Assembly (NCBI GenBank): GCA_013289875.1
Contig: JABCZC010000045.1
Coordinates: forward strand, 1 to 34,269
From: Acidobacteriota bacterium
Lineage (GTDB): Bacteria; Acidobacteriota; Terriglobia; Terriglobales; Acidobacteriaceae
Reading direction: 5' to 3'
DNA length: 34,269 bases
Shown here: positions 15,711-23,272 of the stretch, piece by piece
How positions within the stretch are numbered: the first letter of the stretch is position 1
How the letters are laid out: each line of letters begins with the position of its first letter
The notes under the pieces: model-generated
What the model was told of the DNA's origin: nothing
Database searches by the model: none
What the model saw: the letters and a program-made list of their open reading frames with translations, nothing else
Program-made: the position numbers and the translations under genes

Positions 15711-16430
15711 ATGACTTCGTTTCTTGCCATTGCCTTGCTCGGTTTGTTCCTTGGCATGCGCCACGCCACTGATCCCGATCACGTGATAGCGGTCAGCACC
15801 ATTGTCAGCAAGCAACGGGGAGTCGGCAGGGCCGGCTTGATCGGCGTGATCTGGGGGCTGGGTCATACGCTGACGATCTTCCTTGTGGGAGCCGCAATCA
15901 TACTGTTCAAGGTTGCCATTCCGCCCCGGCTAGGGTTGACGATGGAGCTTTCTGTCGGACTGATGCTGATCCTTCTCGGTTTCCTTAACCTCACCGGCGT
16001 ATTGCAGCGAATCATGGCCAGGATGCTCCCCGGCTCGGCCGCGCCTTCTGACGAAAATGCGGCGGTTGCTGCTTCGACCTCCGCGCCGATGGGGCTGTTC
16101 AGTATCTTTCGGCCACTGGTGGTCGGCATCGTGCATGGTCTCGCCGGCTCGGCTGCCGTCGCATTACTGGTAATGACAACTATCCAGGATCCCTGGTGGG
16201 AGATCGGATATCTCCTCGTGTTTGGGCTCGGTACCGTCATTGGCATGATGTTGATCACTGCCTTGATTGCATTACCGTTCGTCTACACGGCCGGGAAATT
16301 GTCATGGTGGAATCGCAACATGGCGGTTGCATCCGGCCTCCTGAGCCTGGGGTTCGGAGTATTTCTCTCTTATCGCATCGGTATCGTCGACGGGTTGTTT
16401 GGCGCGCACCCACATTGGATTCCTCAATAA
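15711..16430 (+). CDS. High-affinity nickel/cobalt permease-like protein (HX4DH motif)
   Basis: A 239-aa polytopic membrane protein beginning MTSFLAIALLGLFLGMRHATDPDH; His18-X4-Asp23-His24 is the NiCoT/UreH signature essential for Ni2+ or Co2+ selection. Further conserved parts are GLIGVIWGLGHTLTIFLVG, RPLVVGIVHGLAGSAAVALLVM and YLLVFGLGTVIGMMLITALIALPF. It is shorter than classical eight-helix NiCoTs (~330 aa) and resembles the compact UreH-like branch. It follows the NicO gene by 50 bp with AAAGGA before the start, and closes the operon. Having two different Ni/Co carriers in one operon suggests coordinated nickel or cobalt movement, but no urease or hydrogenase genes lie nearby. Confidence 0.88.
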   Translation: MTSFLAIALLGLFLGMRHATDPDHVIAVSTIVSKQRGVGRAGLIGVIWGLGHTLTIFLVGAAIILFKVAIPPRLGLTMELSVGLMLILLGFLNLTGVLQRIMARMLPGSAAPSDENAAVAASTSAPMGLFSIFRPLVVGIVHGLAGSAAVALLVMTTIQDPWWEIGYLLVFGLGTVIGMMLITALIALPFVYTAGKLSWWNRNMAVASGLLSLGFGVFLSYRIGIVDGLFGAHPHWIPQ

Positions 16431-16655
16431 AAAGGCGATTCGGATATCGGAACTCTCCCGTATCTCGAGCAGCGCGATTGTACGAACTGTAGCCGTTCTG
16501 ACTCTGATTTTTTAGTCTGCATGTCCTCTACGGCGCAGAGCATCCGCCGGCTCGCCAACAGAAACTTGAATCCCTCTGAAACGTTGTCTGTCCGAATTTC
16601 ACTAATGGATCGGAGCCATCAAGGTGGCTATCAACAATCAGAAGGGAAACACTCA

Positions 16656-16826
16656 ATGTCCGAACTTGAAAAACAGATCGCAAATCGCGCCGCAGAGAAC
16701 GCGGATCTGGATGGCGCTCAGGATCTCATCGATGCCCACATCGATGAGGTAACAGGGGGCGCCTTCAGCCTCCACATTCAATACACCGACCCCCCGGTTC
16801 CTCCCGGCCCGATCCGTCGCTACTAG
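16656..16826 (+). CDS. RiPP precursor peptide with double-glycine leader
   Basis: A 56-aa peptide. Residues 1-35 form an acidic helical leader (MSELEKQIANRAAENADLDG...LIDAHIDEVTGG) ending in the L/I-x-x-V-x-G-G type recognised by C39 peptidases. The predicted 21-residue core (36-56) begins AFSLHIQYTDPP and ends VPPGPIRRY. It contains one aromatic-x-Asp triplet, YTD (43-45), the kind of Omega-x-x motif crosslinked by cyclophane-forming radical SAM enzymes, followed by a Pro-rich tail. ATG 16656 follows AGAAGGGAAA; a longer frame from 16521 adds an untypical extension. The call rests on leader shape plus the adjacent radical SAM, HExxH and C39-ABC genes. The exact modification is inference. Confidence 0.8.
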   Translation: MSELEKQIANRAAENADLDGAQDLIDAHIDEVTGGAFSLHIQYTDPPVPPGPIRRY

Positions 16827-16911
16827 TTGCCGAAGTCGCTGAATGATGCGTGTCTCTCCGGCTATGGACGGACCGCATCGTTCCGCGAGCGCTTCTCAAT
16901 AGAGAGGTCCC

Positions 16912-18072
16912 ATGCGAATCCACAACCTGAATATCGTCTTTAAGATTAGCGAGCGCTGCAATCTGAAATGCGACTATTGCTACTTTTTTTTCGGCGGCGA
17001 TGAAAGCTGGAAGTTGCACCCGGCACTCGTTCCACGACAGGTAATCGAAGGCCTCGGCGCCTTCTCCGCTCGCGCAGCGCGAGATCAACAACTCGACGCA
17101 ATCCAGCTTATCTTTCACGGCGGTGAGCCTTTGCTGATGAGTAAGCCGCGTTTTGCGGAAATGTGCGAAACCCTGCGCGGATACGAAAATGGCTTTCGAT
17201 TCAATTTCGGGTTACAGACAAATGGAGTATTGGTGGATGACGAGTGGATCGACCTCTTTGAGCGGTATCAGGTCTCCGCCGGAGTCTCTCTGGATGGGCC
17301 GCGGGCCATCAACGACCTGCACCGCCTGGACCAGAAGAATCAGAGTTCCTACGATCGAACGACGTCTGGTTTACGCCGCATGCAAAAAGCCGCTGCTCAC
17401 GGAAGAATTCCGACTCCAGGATTGCTTTCAGTCATCAACCCGTTTGCTGACGGCGCTGAAGTGTATCGTCATTTCGCCCACGACCTGGGCATAACGCGCA
17501 TGAGCTTTTTGACTCCCGATTACACCTGGGACTCGGTCGTGGGGAAATCCGTGATTCGCGGCGTCGAGCGATTCTTACTCGCCGCACTGCGGGCTTGGCT
17601 GGCGGACAAGAATCCAAAGATTCGTGTTCGCGTGTTCTCAGAACTGCTCGCGGCGATGATTGACCCGCATGCGATGGAACTTGTTCAAACTTATCGAGAC
17701 GACTATCGAAACATTATCTCGGTTTCCTCGAATGGTGATCTGGGGCCGGAGGACACGCTGCGGACTCTGGACCCGCGCTTTGCCTCGATGGGCTTGAACG
17801 TCGCAAAAAATGACTTGAAGGATCTCATTGAATCGGACGCATGGCGTGAGCAGGCGGATGCGGCCACCATAAGGCCCGACGGCTGCAACGACTGCGAATG
17901 GTGGAAAATCTGCAAGGCTGGCCGTCCGATCAATCGCTATTCCAAGGCTCGCGGTTTTTCGAACCACTCTCTCTACTGCTCCGGCTTGAAAGATATGTAC
18001 GCAGAAATAGGGGCGTTCCTGGTTCGCAACGGAACGCCGCTCTCGGAGATAGCACTCCGTATTGCCAGTTGA
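16912..18072 (+). CDS. Radical SAM/SPASM-like peptide maturase
   Basis: A 386-aa radical SAM enzyme. ERCNLKCDYCY holds the CX3CX2C [4Fe-4S] site at Cys16/20/23, followed by HGGEPLL (the GGE SAM-binding motif), FGLQTNGVLVDDEW and GVSLDGPRAINDLHR. This layout is shared with peptide maturases such as XyeB, GrrM and FxsB. The C-terminus has C325-X2-C328-X5-C334 (GCNDCEWWKICKAGRP) and C356 (SLYCSGL), a reduced SPASM set that probably binds a single auxiliary cluster. These relatives join an aromatic ring carbon to the beta-carbon of a residue two positions on. The adjacent precursor offers YTD. The gene lies 85 bp after the precursor with GAGAGG before ATG 16912. The family is certain; the bond made is inference. 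Confidence 0.88.
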   Translation: MRIHNLNIVFKISERCNLKCDYCYFFFGGDESWKLHPALVPRQVIEGLGAFSARAARDQQLDAIQLIFHGGEPLLMSKPRFAEMCETLRGYENGFRFNFGLQTNGVLVDDEWIDLFERYQVSAGVSLDGPRAINDLHRLDQKNQSSYDRTTSGLRRMQKAAAHGRIPTPGLLSVINPFADGAEVYRHFAHDLGITRMSFLTPDYTWDSVVGKSVIRGVERFLLAALRAWLADKNPKIRVRVFSELLAAMIDPHAMELVQTYRDDYRNIISVSSNGDLGPEDTLRTLDPRFASMGLNVAKNDLKDLIESDAWREQADAATIRPDGCNDCEWWKICKAGRPINRYSKARGFSNHSLYCSGLKDMYAEIGAFLVRNGTPLSEIALRIAS

Positions 18073-18082
18073 GGAAATCGTT

Positions 18083-19273
18083 ATGACAGACATGACTTCA
18101 TACGCAGCGCTTTTTGCGAGTCCGGCCTCGGGCGACAACACCGGAGCCATCCGCACGCTCGCACTCGGACGTCTGAACAGCACACGCAAGCGAATTATGA
18201 GCAAGCTTGCAGAGTCTACCCAGGAGGAAGCGGGGCGGGCGTTGCTTGCATTCTTGCCGGGTGGGGCAAGCGCCTGGCGCCCGGAAACAGGTCTCGCCTT
18301 GTCAGCATATCGAAACCAGCAGCACGAACTCGCCGCGTTGCAATTGGCTGCTGCGTTGGCAGGCATGGGTGGTAGCGGTCAGATCCTCACACGAATTGAG
18401 ACTCCACAGTGGCTCTATCTGGATGGTTGGCTCACTGCAGTGAACGGATACTGCACATTGAAGGCGGATGGTGTCTCAATCTCCATCCACTCGGACGTGG
18501 GTAACACGACGTATCACGCTACCGGTGAGAATCGTTGGACACCCGACGATGCGGCTCTGGGACCCTGGGCTGCGTTCGCAAGCGGCGGTCTATCGCCACG
18601 ATACGTAACCGTGAGCGGGCTTCGCCACTCCGTCGAAGGGTTTCCCTGGATTTCGGGCCCTCCGCTACTCGCTACGGATTTCAGCACAGGCTATAGGTCG
18701 CCACTTCCGGGCGCCGCCGAAAGCCCGATTACGAGCATTCGGCGAGGCTGGCAAGTAATCGTCGACCACACTCCGGTCTATGGCTCGTGGGTCGCGAATA
18801 CCGCGACCGGTTGCCTGCTGATTGATCCGAGCGGTACTCATTCGGCTCAATCCGGAAGCTCGTATGACCACCCGGGATTAATCGCCATTGAACCACCTGA
18901 GTGTCCCTTGTTTTGCGGCGAAATTCTGGTACACGAGTGTTCGCATCAGCAGCTGCTGATCTATAGCATGGTTGCGCCGCTGGTGACGCCGGGCAGTCAG
19001 GAGATGTACTACTCGCCGATCAAACGGGCCACTCGCTCGATAGACAGGGTCCTGACCGGGGCACATGCCGTGGGCAACATGATCGTTTACTATGCGACGC
19101 TCCGCCAGACAATGAATCTCGATCGGCGCTCCCAGGAGAGATTTGACCGGCATCGCGAGTGGTTTTCCCATGACTACCGGCCTGCTCTCGACCGAAGTCA
19201 AAGCCTGACAGAAGCTGGACGAGCGCTTTGGGGAAGTTTGTGCAAAACCGTCGATTGTGCAATGGAGCAGTGA
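18083..19273 (+). CDS. HExxH-motif RiPP-modifying protein (putative peptide beta-hydroxylase)
   Basis: A 396-aa protein with EILVHECSHQQLL; His284-Glu285-x-x-His288 is a metal-binding HExxH motif, and His328 in LTGAHAVGN is a candidate third ligand. Proteins of this kind (HEXXH motif domain, TIGR04267) recur beside radical SAM/SPASM maturases in RiPP clusters. Some members are described as 2-oxoglutarate-dependent peptide beta-hydroxylases rather than proteases. There is no signal peptide, so it should act in the cytoplasm on the precursor before export. ATG 18083 has GAGGAAA about 6 nt upstream, 10 bp after the radical SAM stop. The candidate substrate is the Asp of YTD or another core residue (inference). 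A protease role cannot be ruled out from sequence. Confidence 0.75.
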   Translation: MTDMTSYAALFASPASGDNTGAIRTLALGRLNSTRKRIMSKLAESTQEEAGRALLAFLPGGASAWRPETGLALSAYRNQQHELAALQLAAALAGMGGSGQILTRIETPQWLYLDGWLTAVNGYCTLKADGVSISIHSDVGNTTYHATGENRWTPDDAALGPWAAFASGGLSPRYVTVSGLRHSVEGFPWISGPPLLATDFSTGYRSPLPGAAESPITSIRRGWQVIVDHTPVYGSWVANTATGCLLIDPSGTHSAQSGSSYDHPGLIAIEPPECPLFCGEILVHECSHQQLLIYSMVAPLVTPGSQEMYYSPIKRATRSIDRVLTGAHAVGNMIVYYATLRQTMNLDRRSQERFDRHREWFSHDYRPALDRSQSLTEAGRALWGSLCKTVDCAMEQ

Positions 19274-19274
19274 G

Positions 19275-19490
19275 ATGCAGACTGTTCCCCCCACACCGCA
19301 ATTAGTCAATAGCAAGGTAAAGCGGCTGGACAACCATCGTATATTTCGCCCGGAAGCCGTCGAAGCCTACACGACGCGCAGGGCAGGCGACGTCTGGATT
19401 ACCGGTACTCGACTGCAGGGCTGGATCACTGCTGGCTTGACGGTCCTGGCTGCCGCGGCAATTGGGTTGATACTCCTGGGAGGGCGATGA
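19275..19490 (+). CDS. 71-aa single-pass membrane protein resembling the HlyD N-terminus
   Basis: The product has a cytoplasmic segment with IFRPEAVEAYTTRRAGDVW, close to the FR.EALEA...W.GE segment that precedes the membrane helix in HlyD-type bacteriocin export proteins, and one transmembrane helix (about residues 47-68, WITAGLTVLAAAAIGLILLGG). It stops right after the helix, so the periplasmic hairpin and barrel of a real membrane-fusion protein are absent. It starts 1 base after the HExxH stop (GGAG upstream) and ends 4 bases before the ABC gene, so it is tightly coupled. It may be a dedicated helper subunit of the exporter or the truncated relic of a longer gene. I found no HlyD continuation in any frame, because the ABC gene follows at once. 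Confidence 0.7.
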   Translation: MQTVPPTPQLVNSKVKRLDNHRIFRPEAVEAYTTRRAGDVWITGTRLQGWITAGLTVLAAAAIGLILLGGR

Positions 19491-19494
19491 CGCC

Positions 19495-21585
19495 ATGGCC
19501 GCTGCACACATCGCACGCCCTCCACAGGTTCCCGTAATTCTCCAGGGTGAAATCAGCGAATGTGCGCTGGCGAGTCTTGCCATGATCGCCGCAGCCTGGG
19601 GTCTGAAGGCCGATCTCGCCGCTTTCCGGGCAAGAGTGGCGGCTACGCCCCGCGGTGTCAATTTACGCACCCTGATGAATCTTGCCGCAGGCATCGGACT
19701 TGCGGCCCGCCCTGTGCGAATTGGCCTCCAACGCGTCGGGGATTTGAAGCTGCCCGCCATTTTGCACTGGAACATGGATCACTTTGTTGTTTTGGAGCGG
19801 GTAAAGGGTGATGTCGCTACGATTGTTGACCCGGCGCGTGGCCGGCTGCGCGTGCCGCTTGAGTCGATGTCCCCGCATTTTACCGGCATCGCAATCGAGT
19901 TCACGCCAACTGACACCTTTCGTCCCGGCATAATGCGTCTTTCGCGAAGCTTCCGTCGCGCGTGGCTGGACGATTCCGGATTACGCTCTTCGGCCGTTTC
20001 CATGCTCTGGCTGACGCTGTTGCTCCAGGCCACCATCATTGCGATGCCGTTTGCTTATCGCAACGTGATCGATCGAGCAGGCGGACGGCTTGCGGATCCG
20101 CATTTGATGTGGATCGCCTGCGGCATCGCCTTGATGATGATTGTGCAAGCCGGCTCTTCCTGGAGCAGAGGAGTGGTGGTCACACGCCTGGGCAGCATCT
20201 TTGTCCATCGGGTCTCAACGCACATCGTGGCGCGCCTCTTTTCTCTTCCCGTCGCATTTTTCCAGCGACAGATGTTGGGGGACGTCCTGTCCCGCGTGCG
20301 ATCGGTGGACGCCATCCGCCGCTTTGTTACGGACCAGGCCGCGCCACTGGTGATAGACCTTATCGTCGGTTCAGTGACAGCAGGCCTGATGATAGCTTTT
20401 AGCCCGCACTTGGCTTTTATCGTGATCATCGGTCTGGCAATTGAGTTGGTTGTCCGGCTGACAGGAATGCGCAGGCAGAGACAGCTATCGGAGGATCTGC
20501 TGGAAGCGGAAGGAAAGGAAATGTCGCGACTGCTTGAGTCGATGCGCGCCATTCAGGCCATCAAGCTCGCGGGCAGAGAGGCTCAGCGGTTCGCTGTGTG
20601 GGAAAACGAGCTTGTTCGAGTGCTGAATGCCAACACCCGCCTGAACCGTCAGCGCAATACGATCGGCACGATTACGTCGGCTGCCAGCGCGATGGAATGG
20701 GCGGCCGTCCTCGCCGTCGGAGTTCTGGGAGTCGGCGTCGCGCCGGTAACGACTGGCGTCCTGTTCGGGTTCTTGGCTTATCGCGGAGTATTCCGCGAAC
20801 GGCTTTCCACAGTGATGGATAATATCTGGTCTCTGCAGTTGGTCGGCGTACACCTTCGTCGGCTCGACGATCTGATGTTGGCCGACGCCGAACCTCAGGG
20901 CGGCGGATTCTCACAGGTCGAAGGGCCAGGGCATCTCAGTCTCGAAAATATCAGCTTCCGCTATGCGCCCACGGAGCCGCTGGTACTCGACAATGTTTCC
21001 CTGGAGATTCCCGCCGGCGCCTGCGTGGCGATTGTCGGTCCGTCGGGCGGCGGCAAATCTACTCTGATCAAGCTCATCCTGGGCATCGAAACGCCGCAGC
21101 AAGGCAGAATCCTTTTGGATGGCGTGCCCATTGACGACGTCCATCGTCAGGTGTGGCGCGAACGCTTCGGTGTAGTGATGCAGGATGACTCTCTATTGGC
21201 CGGATCGATCAGCGAAAACATTGCCTTCTTCGATCCTCGAATTGACATGGACAAAGTTCGCGCGGCAGCCAGATCCGCCGCGATCCACGACGAAATTGAA
21301 GCCATGCCTATGGACTATGGGACGCTCGTGGGAGATATGGGAGTGCAGGTCTCTGGAGGACAACGCCAGCGAATCCTGATCGCCCGCGCGTTATACCGGG
21401 AGCCGAACATTATTCTTTTCGATGAAGGGACGGCTAATCTCGACGCCGAATCCGAACAGAAGATTTCCGAAGTGCTCGCAAACCTGGCGCCCACTCGGAT
21501 CATCGTCGCTCATCGATCGCATTTACTTTCGGTCTCCGACATTGTCTATGAAGTACGCGATGGAAAGGTGTCGCGAATTCGCTGA
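19495..21585 (+). CDS. C39 peptidase-containing ABC exporter (PCAT)
   Basis: 696 aa with three domains. The N-terminal C39 peptidase (about 1-135) has LQGEISECALASLAMI with Gln17 and Cys23, MDHFVVL with His96 and IVDPARG with Asp112, a complete triad for cutting leaders after GG. The six-helix ABC membrane domain spans about 160-450. The ATPase domain has Walker A GPSGGGKST (515-523), signature VSGGQRQR, Walker B IILFDEG and the switch His in IIVAHR. It would cleave the precursor at VTGG/AF and export the modified core across the inner membrane. The start at ATG 19495 is the only reasonable one. It is the last gene of the cluster. No outer-membrane factor is encoded here, so export would need one from elsewhere or end in the periplasm. 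Confidence 0.92.
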   Translation: MAAAHIARPPQVPVILQGEISECALASLAMIAAAWGLKADLAAFRARVAATPRGVNLRTLMNLAAGIGLAARPVRIGLQRVGDLKLPAILHWNMDHFVVLERVKGDVATIVDPARGRLRVPLESMSPHFTGIAIEFTPTDTFRPGIMRLSRSFRRAWLDDSGLRSSAVSMLWLTLLLQATIIAMPFAYRNVIDRAGGRLADPHLMWIACGIALMMIVQAGSSWSRGVVVTRLGSIFVHRVSTHIVARLFSLPVAFFQRQMLGDVLSRVRSVDAIRRFVTDQAAPLVIDLIVGSVTAGLMIAFSPHLAFIVIIGLAIELVVRLTGMRRQRQLSEDLLEAEGKEMSRLLESMRAIQAIKLAGREAQRFAVWENELVRVLNANTRLNRQRNTIGTITSAASAMEWAAVLAVGVLGVGVAPVTTGVLFGFLAYRGVFRERLSTVMDNIWSLQLVGVHLRRLDDLMLADAEPQGGGFSQVEGPGHLSLENISFRYAPTEPLVLDNVSLEIPAGACVAIVGPSGGGKSTLIKLILGIETPQQGRILLDGVPIDDVHRQVWRERFGVVMQDDSLLAGSISENIAFFDPRIDMDKVRAAARSAAIHDEIEAMPMDYGTLVGDMGVQVSGGQRQRILIARALYREPNIILFDEGTANLDAESEQKISEVLANLAPTRIIVAHRSHLLSVSDIVYEVRDGKVSRIR

Positions 21586-21697
21586 GGGAAGGATGTCTGC
21601 TCCCCGAGGTTCAATTCAGTTCGTTCAAGTAGGCAAACGACGACACATCGCGACACCTGAGGCGTGAGGTTGGCCCCATTGTGGAAGTTGATTTCTG

Positions 21698-22030
21698 CTA
21701 TTCCTTCGAATACCGGATCGCGACAACCGAAGAGCTGGCTATCAGCCCCCCGGAGATCATCTGGTCGAGATGTGGAATGAGCTTCTGGATCTGCTCTTCT
21801 GTATCGATCACGGTCACCATGACCGGGGCATTCCTCGAAAGCGACAGGGTATGACGGTGGTAAATCCGGGCACTCGCACCGAACCCTTCAATGCCCCGGA
21901 AAACAGTGGCGCCCCGCAGTCCGAGTTCCATGCACTTCCTGACGATTGCCTTGTAAAGCGATTCACCTTTCCATTCGTCTGCTTCAGTGAAATGGATGCG
22001 CAACATCCTGGCCTGAAATTGTTCTTTCAT
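21698..22030 (-). CDS. DUF190-domain protein (single domain)
   Basis: A 110-aa DUF190 protein: ARMLRIHFTEADEWKGESLYKAIVRKCMELGLRGATVFRGIEGFGASARIY, then PVMVTVIDTEEQIQKLIPHLDQMI, the full family pattern. DUF190 adopts a PII-like fold and is often encoded next to CrcB; its ligand and partner are not established. The start at 22030 overlaps the stop of the upstream tandem DUF190 gene by 4 bases, so the two are translationally coupled. It is the last gene of the riboswitch-controlled operon. Confidence 0.88.
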   Translation of the reverse strand: MKEQFQARMLRIHFTEADEWKGESLYKAIVRKCMELGLRGATVFRGIEGFGASARIYHRHTLSLSRNAPVMVTVIDTEEQIQKLIPHLDQMISGGLIASSSVVAIRYSKE

Positions 22031-22755
22031 GCCTGCCCCTTGCCTTCGCCAGTCTCCACCGCCCGATGGGAGTATTTGATGATGTCAACCTCGGAGAGCA
22101 CAACCAGACCCTCCTGAACCATCTCGTCGACGATCGACAGGAAACCTTGCAATTTTGCCTCGGTGTCGACCACCGAGATCATTATGGACCGGTCATGGGA
22201 GAGGTTGAGCGGTTTCTCCTTGTGCACTCTCCGATGTGCCCCATAACCGAGAATGCCTCCATAGACAGTCGCTCCTGCCAGATCATGAGCTCGCATGGCC
22301 CGCACGAGTGCTTCATGGAGAGGCTGATCCTGCCAGCGATCGCTCTCGCCGATGTAAATGCGCATGAGCTTTGCCTTGCCCTCAATCTTGATGTGCTCCT
22401 TGACATCCGCTCTCTTGCGCTTCGAAGCGTGGGCAGGTTTGGCAATCGTCGTTTCCTGAACCTCGATCATCCCGGAGCCGGCCATATCTTCGAGCTTCGT
22501 CATCAGTTCATCTACCTTTTCGCGGGTCTCGATGAACTCGATCTTCAACGGAAGATGATCCGATATTTCAACCATGCTTGCGGAGTGAATGCGATGGTCG
22601 GCGCCGAACCCCGCGATACCTTTCAGGACGGTCGCGCCCGAGACCCCTCGGAAGTACAGAAAGTCGAGGATCGTGGAATACGCTGCAGCTCCGTGATGCG
22701 TCGATCCTTCGCTCAGGTAGATCGAAACCTTTACGGCCTTACCGGGAGAGAGCAT
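22027..22755 (-). CDS. Tandem DUF190 protein (two PII-like domains)
   Basis: A 242-aa protein with two DUF190 copies. Domain 1 (about residues 5-105) has AVKVSIYLSEGSTHHGAAAYSTILDFLYFRGVSGATVLKGIAGFGADHRIH. A basic linker (HASKRKRADVKEHIK) follows. Domain 2 (about 128-230) has AKLMRIYIGESDRWQDQPLHEALVRAMRAHDLAGATVYGGILGYGAHRRVH. The copies share the GATV..GI.G.GA core and the strand D..IMI..VDTE. ATG 22755 is chosen for AAGGAG about 6 nt upstream; the frame continues to 22782. With the next gene, the operon encodes three DUF190 domains. The role is probably regulatory or chaperone-like for the ion carriers (inference). Confidence 0.87.
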   Translation of the reverse strand: MLSPGKAVKVSIYLSEGSTHHGAAAYSTILDFLYFRGVSGATVLKGIAGFGADHRIHSASMVEISDHLPLKIEFIETREKVDELMTKLEDMAGSGMIEVQETTIAKPAHASKRKRADVKEHIKIEGKAKLMRIYIGESDRWQDQPLHEALVRAMRAHDLAGATVYGGILGYGAHRRVHKEKPLNLSHDRSIMISVVDTEAKLQGFLSIVDEMVQEGLVVLSEVDIIKYSHRAVETGEGKGQA

Positions 22756-22893
22756 GTTTCTCCTTCCTGATGCAGTCCACATTGTGAAACCGGAAACTCT
22801 CGTAGCACAGCTGTCGGAACGATACTCGTGAAATGCTGGAATGGGTATCCTGACCCCTCGCCCACATCTTGTGACGCAGAATCCTGCTTGCTT

Positions 22894-23271
22894 TCATGAC
22901 GCTATCCTCGCTATCAGAACGCCGCACCACACGCCGACCAGGCCAAGGAGAACACTCAGGACTACATACGAAGCAGCGATCAGAAATGCGCCTGTCTGCA
23001 GGTTGGCAAATGTTTCCCACTCGAAGGTGGAAAACGTACTGTAAGCTCCGACGAATCCGATAGGAATGAGAAATCTCCAGGCTGGGCTCAGCTCCGCGTG
23101 CTTTCCGAGAATCGTCAGAGCGAAGCCGACAATGATGCACGCCGTCAGGTTGATAACGAACGTCCCGTAAGGAAATCGGGTGCCCAGTCGGTTGGCAACC
23201 GCCGTGCCCACCCAGAAACGGGCCAGGGACCCCAAAGAACCTCCCAGCGCTATGAAGAAATATTTCTGCAA
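22894..23271 (-). CDS. crcB: Fluoride channel CrcB/Fluc
   Basis: A 125-aa four-helix membrane protein beginning MQKYFFIALGGSLGSLARFWVGTAV, with the conserved GGxxGxxxR start of CrcB. TFVINLTACIIVGF carries the pore Asn, and GFVGAYSTFSTFEWET carries the Phe box and the central-sodium Thr/Ser region. Fluc proteins work as antiparallel dimers and let toxic cytoplasmic fluoride leave the cell. The gene starts 1 base after the upstream small ORF and lies in an operon whose leader carries a fluoride riboswitch, the expected control. Length is normal for the family. Confidence 0.95.
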   Translation of the reverse strand: MQKYFFIALGGSLGSLARFWVGTAVANRLGTRFPYGTFVINLTACIIVGFALTILGKHAELSPAWRFLIPIGFVGAYSTFSTFEWETFANLQTGAFLIAASYVVLSVLLGLVGVWCGVLIARIAS

Positions 23272-23272
23272 G

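Noticed and set aside
16521..16655. 45-residue upstream extension of the RiPP precursor frame
   Set aside because: The sequence is basic and unlike a leader, and ATG 16656 has a good ribosome binding site and gives a standard leader length.
22739..22897. 52-codon reverse frame overlapping the crcB stop (ATGA)
   Set aside because: It overlaps the start of the tandem DUF190 gene and shows no recognisable features; the ATGA overlap alone is not enough.
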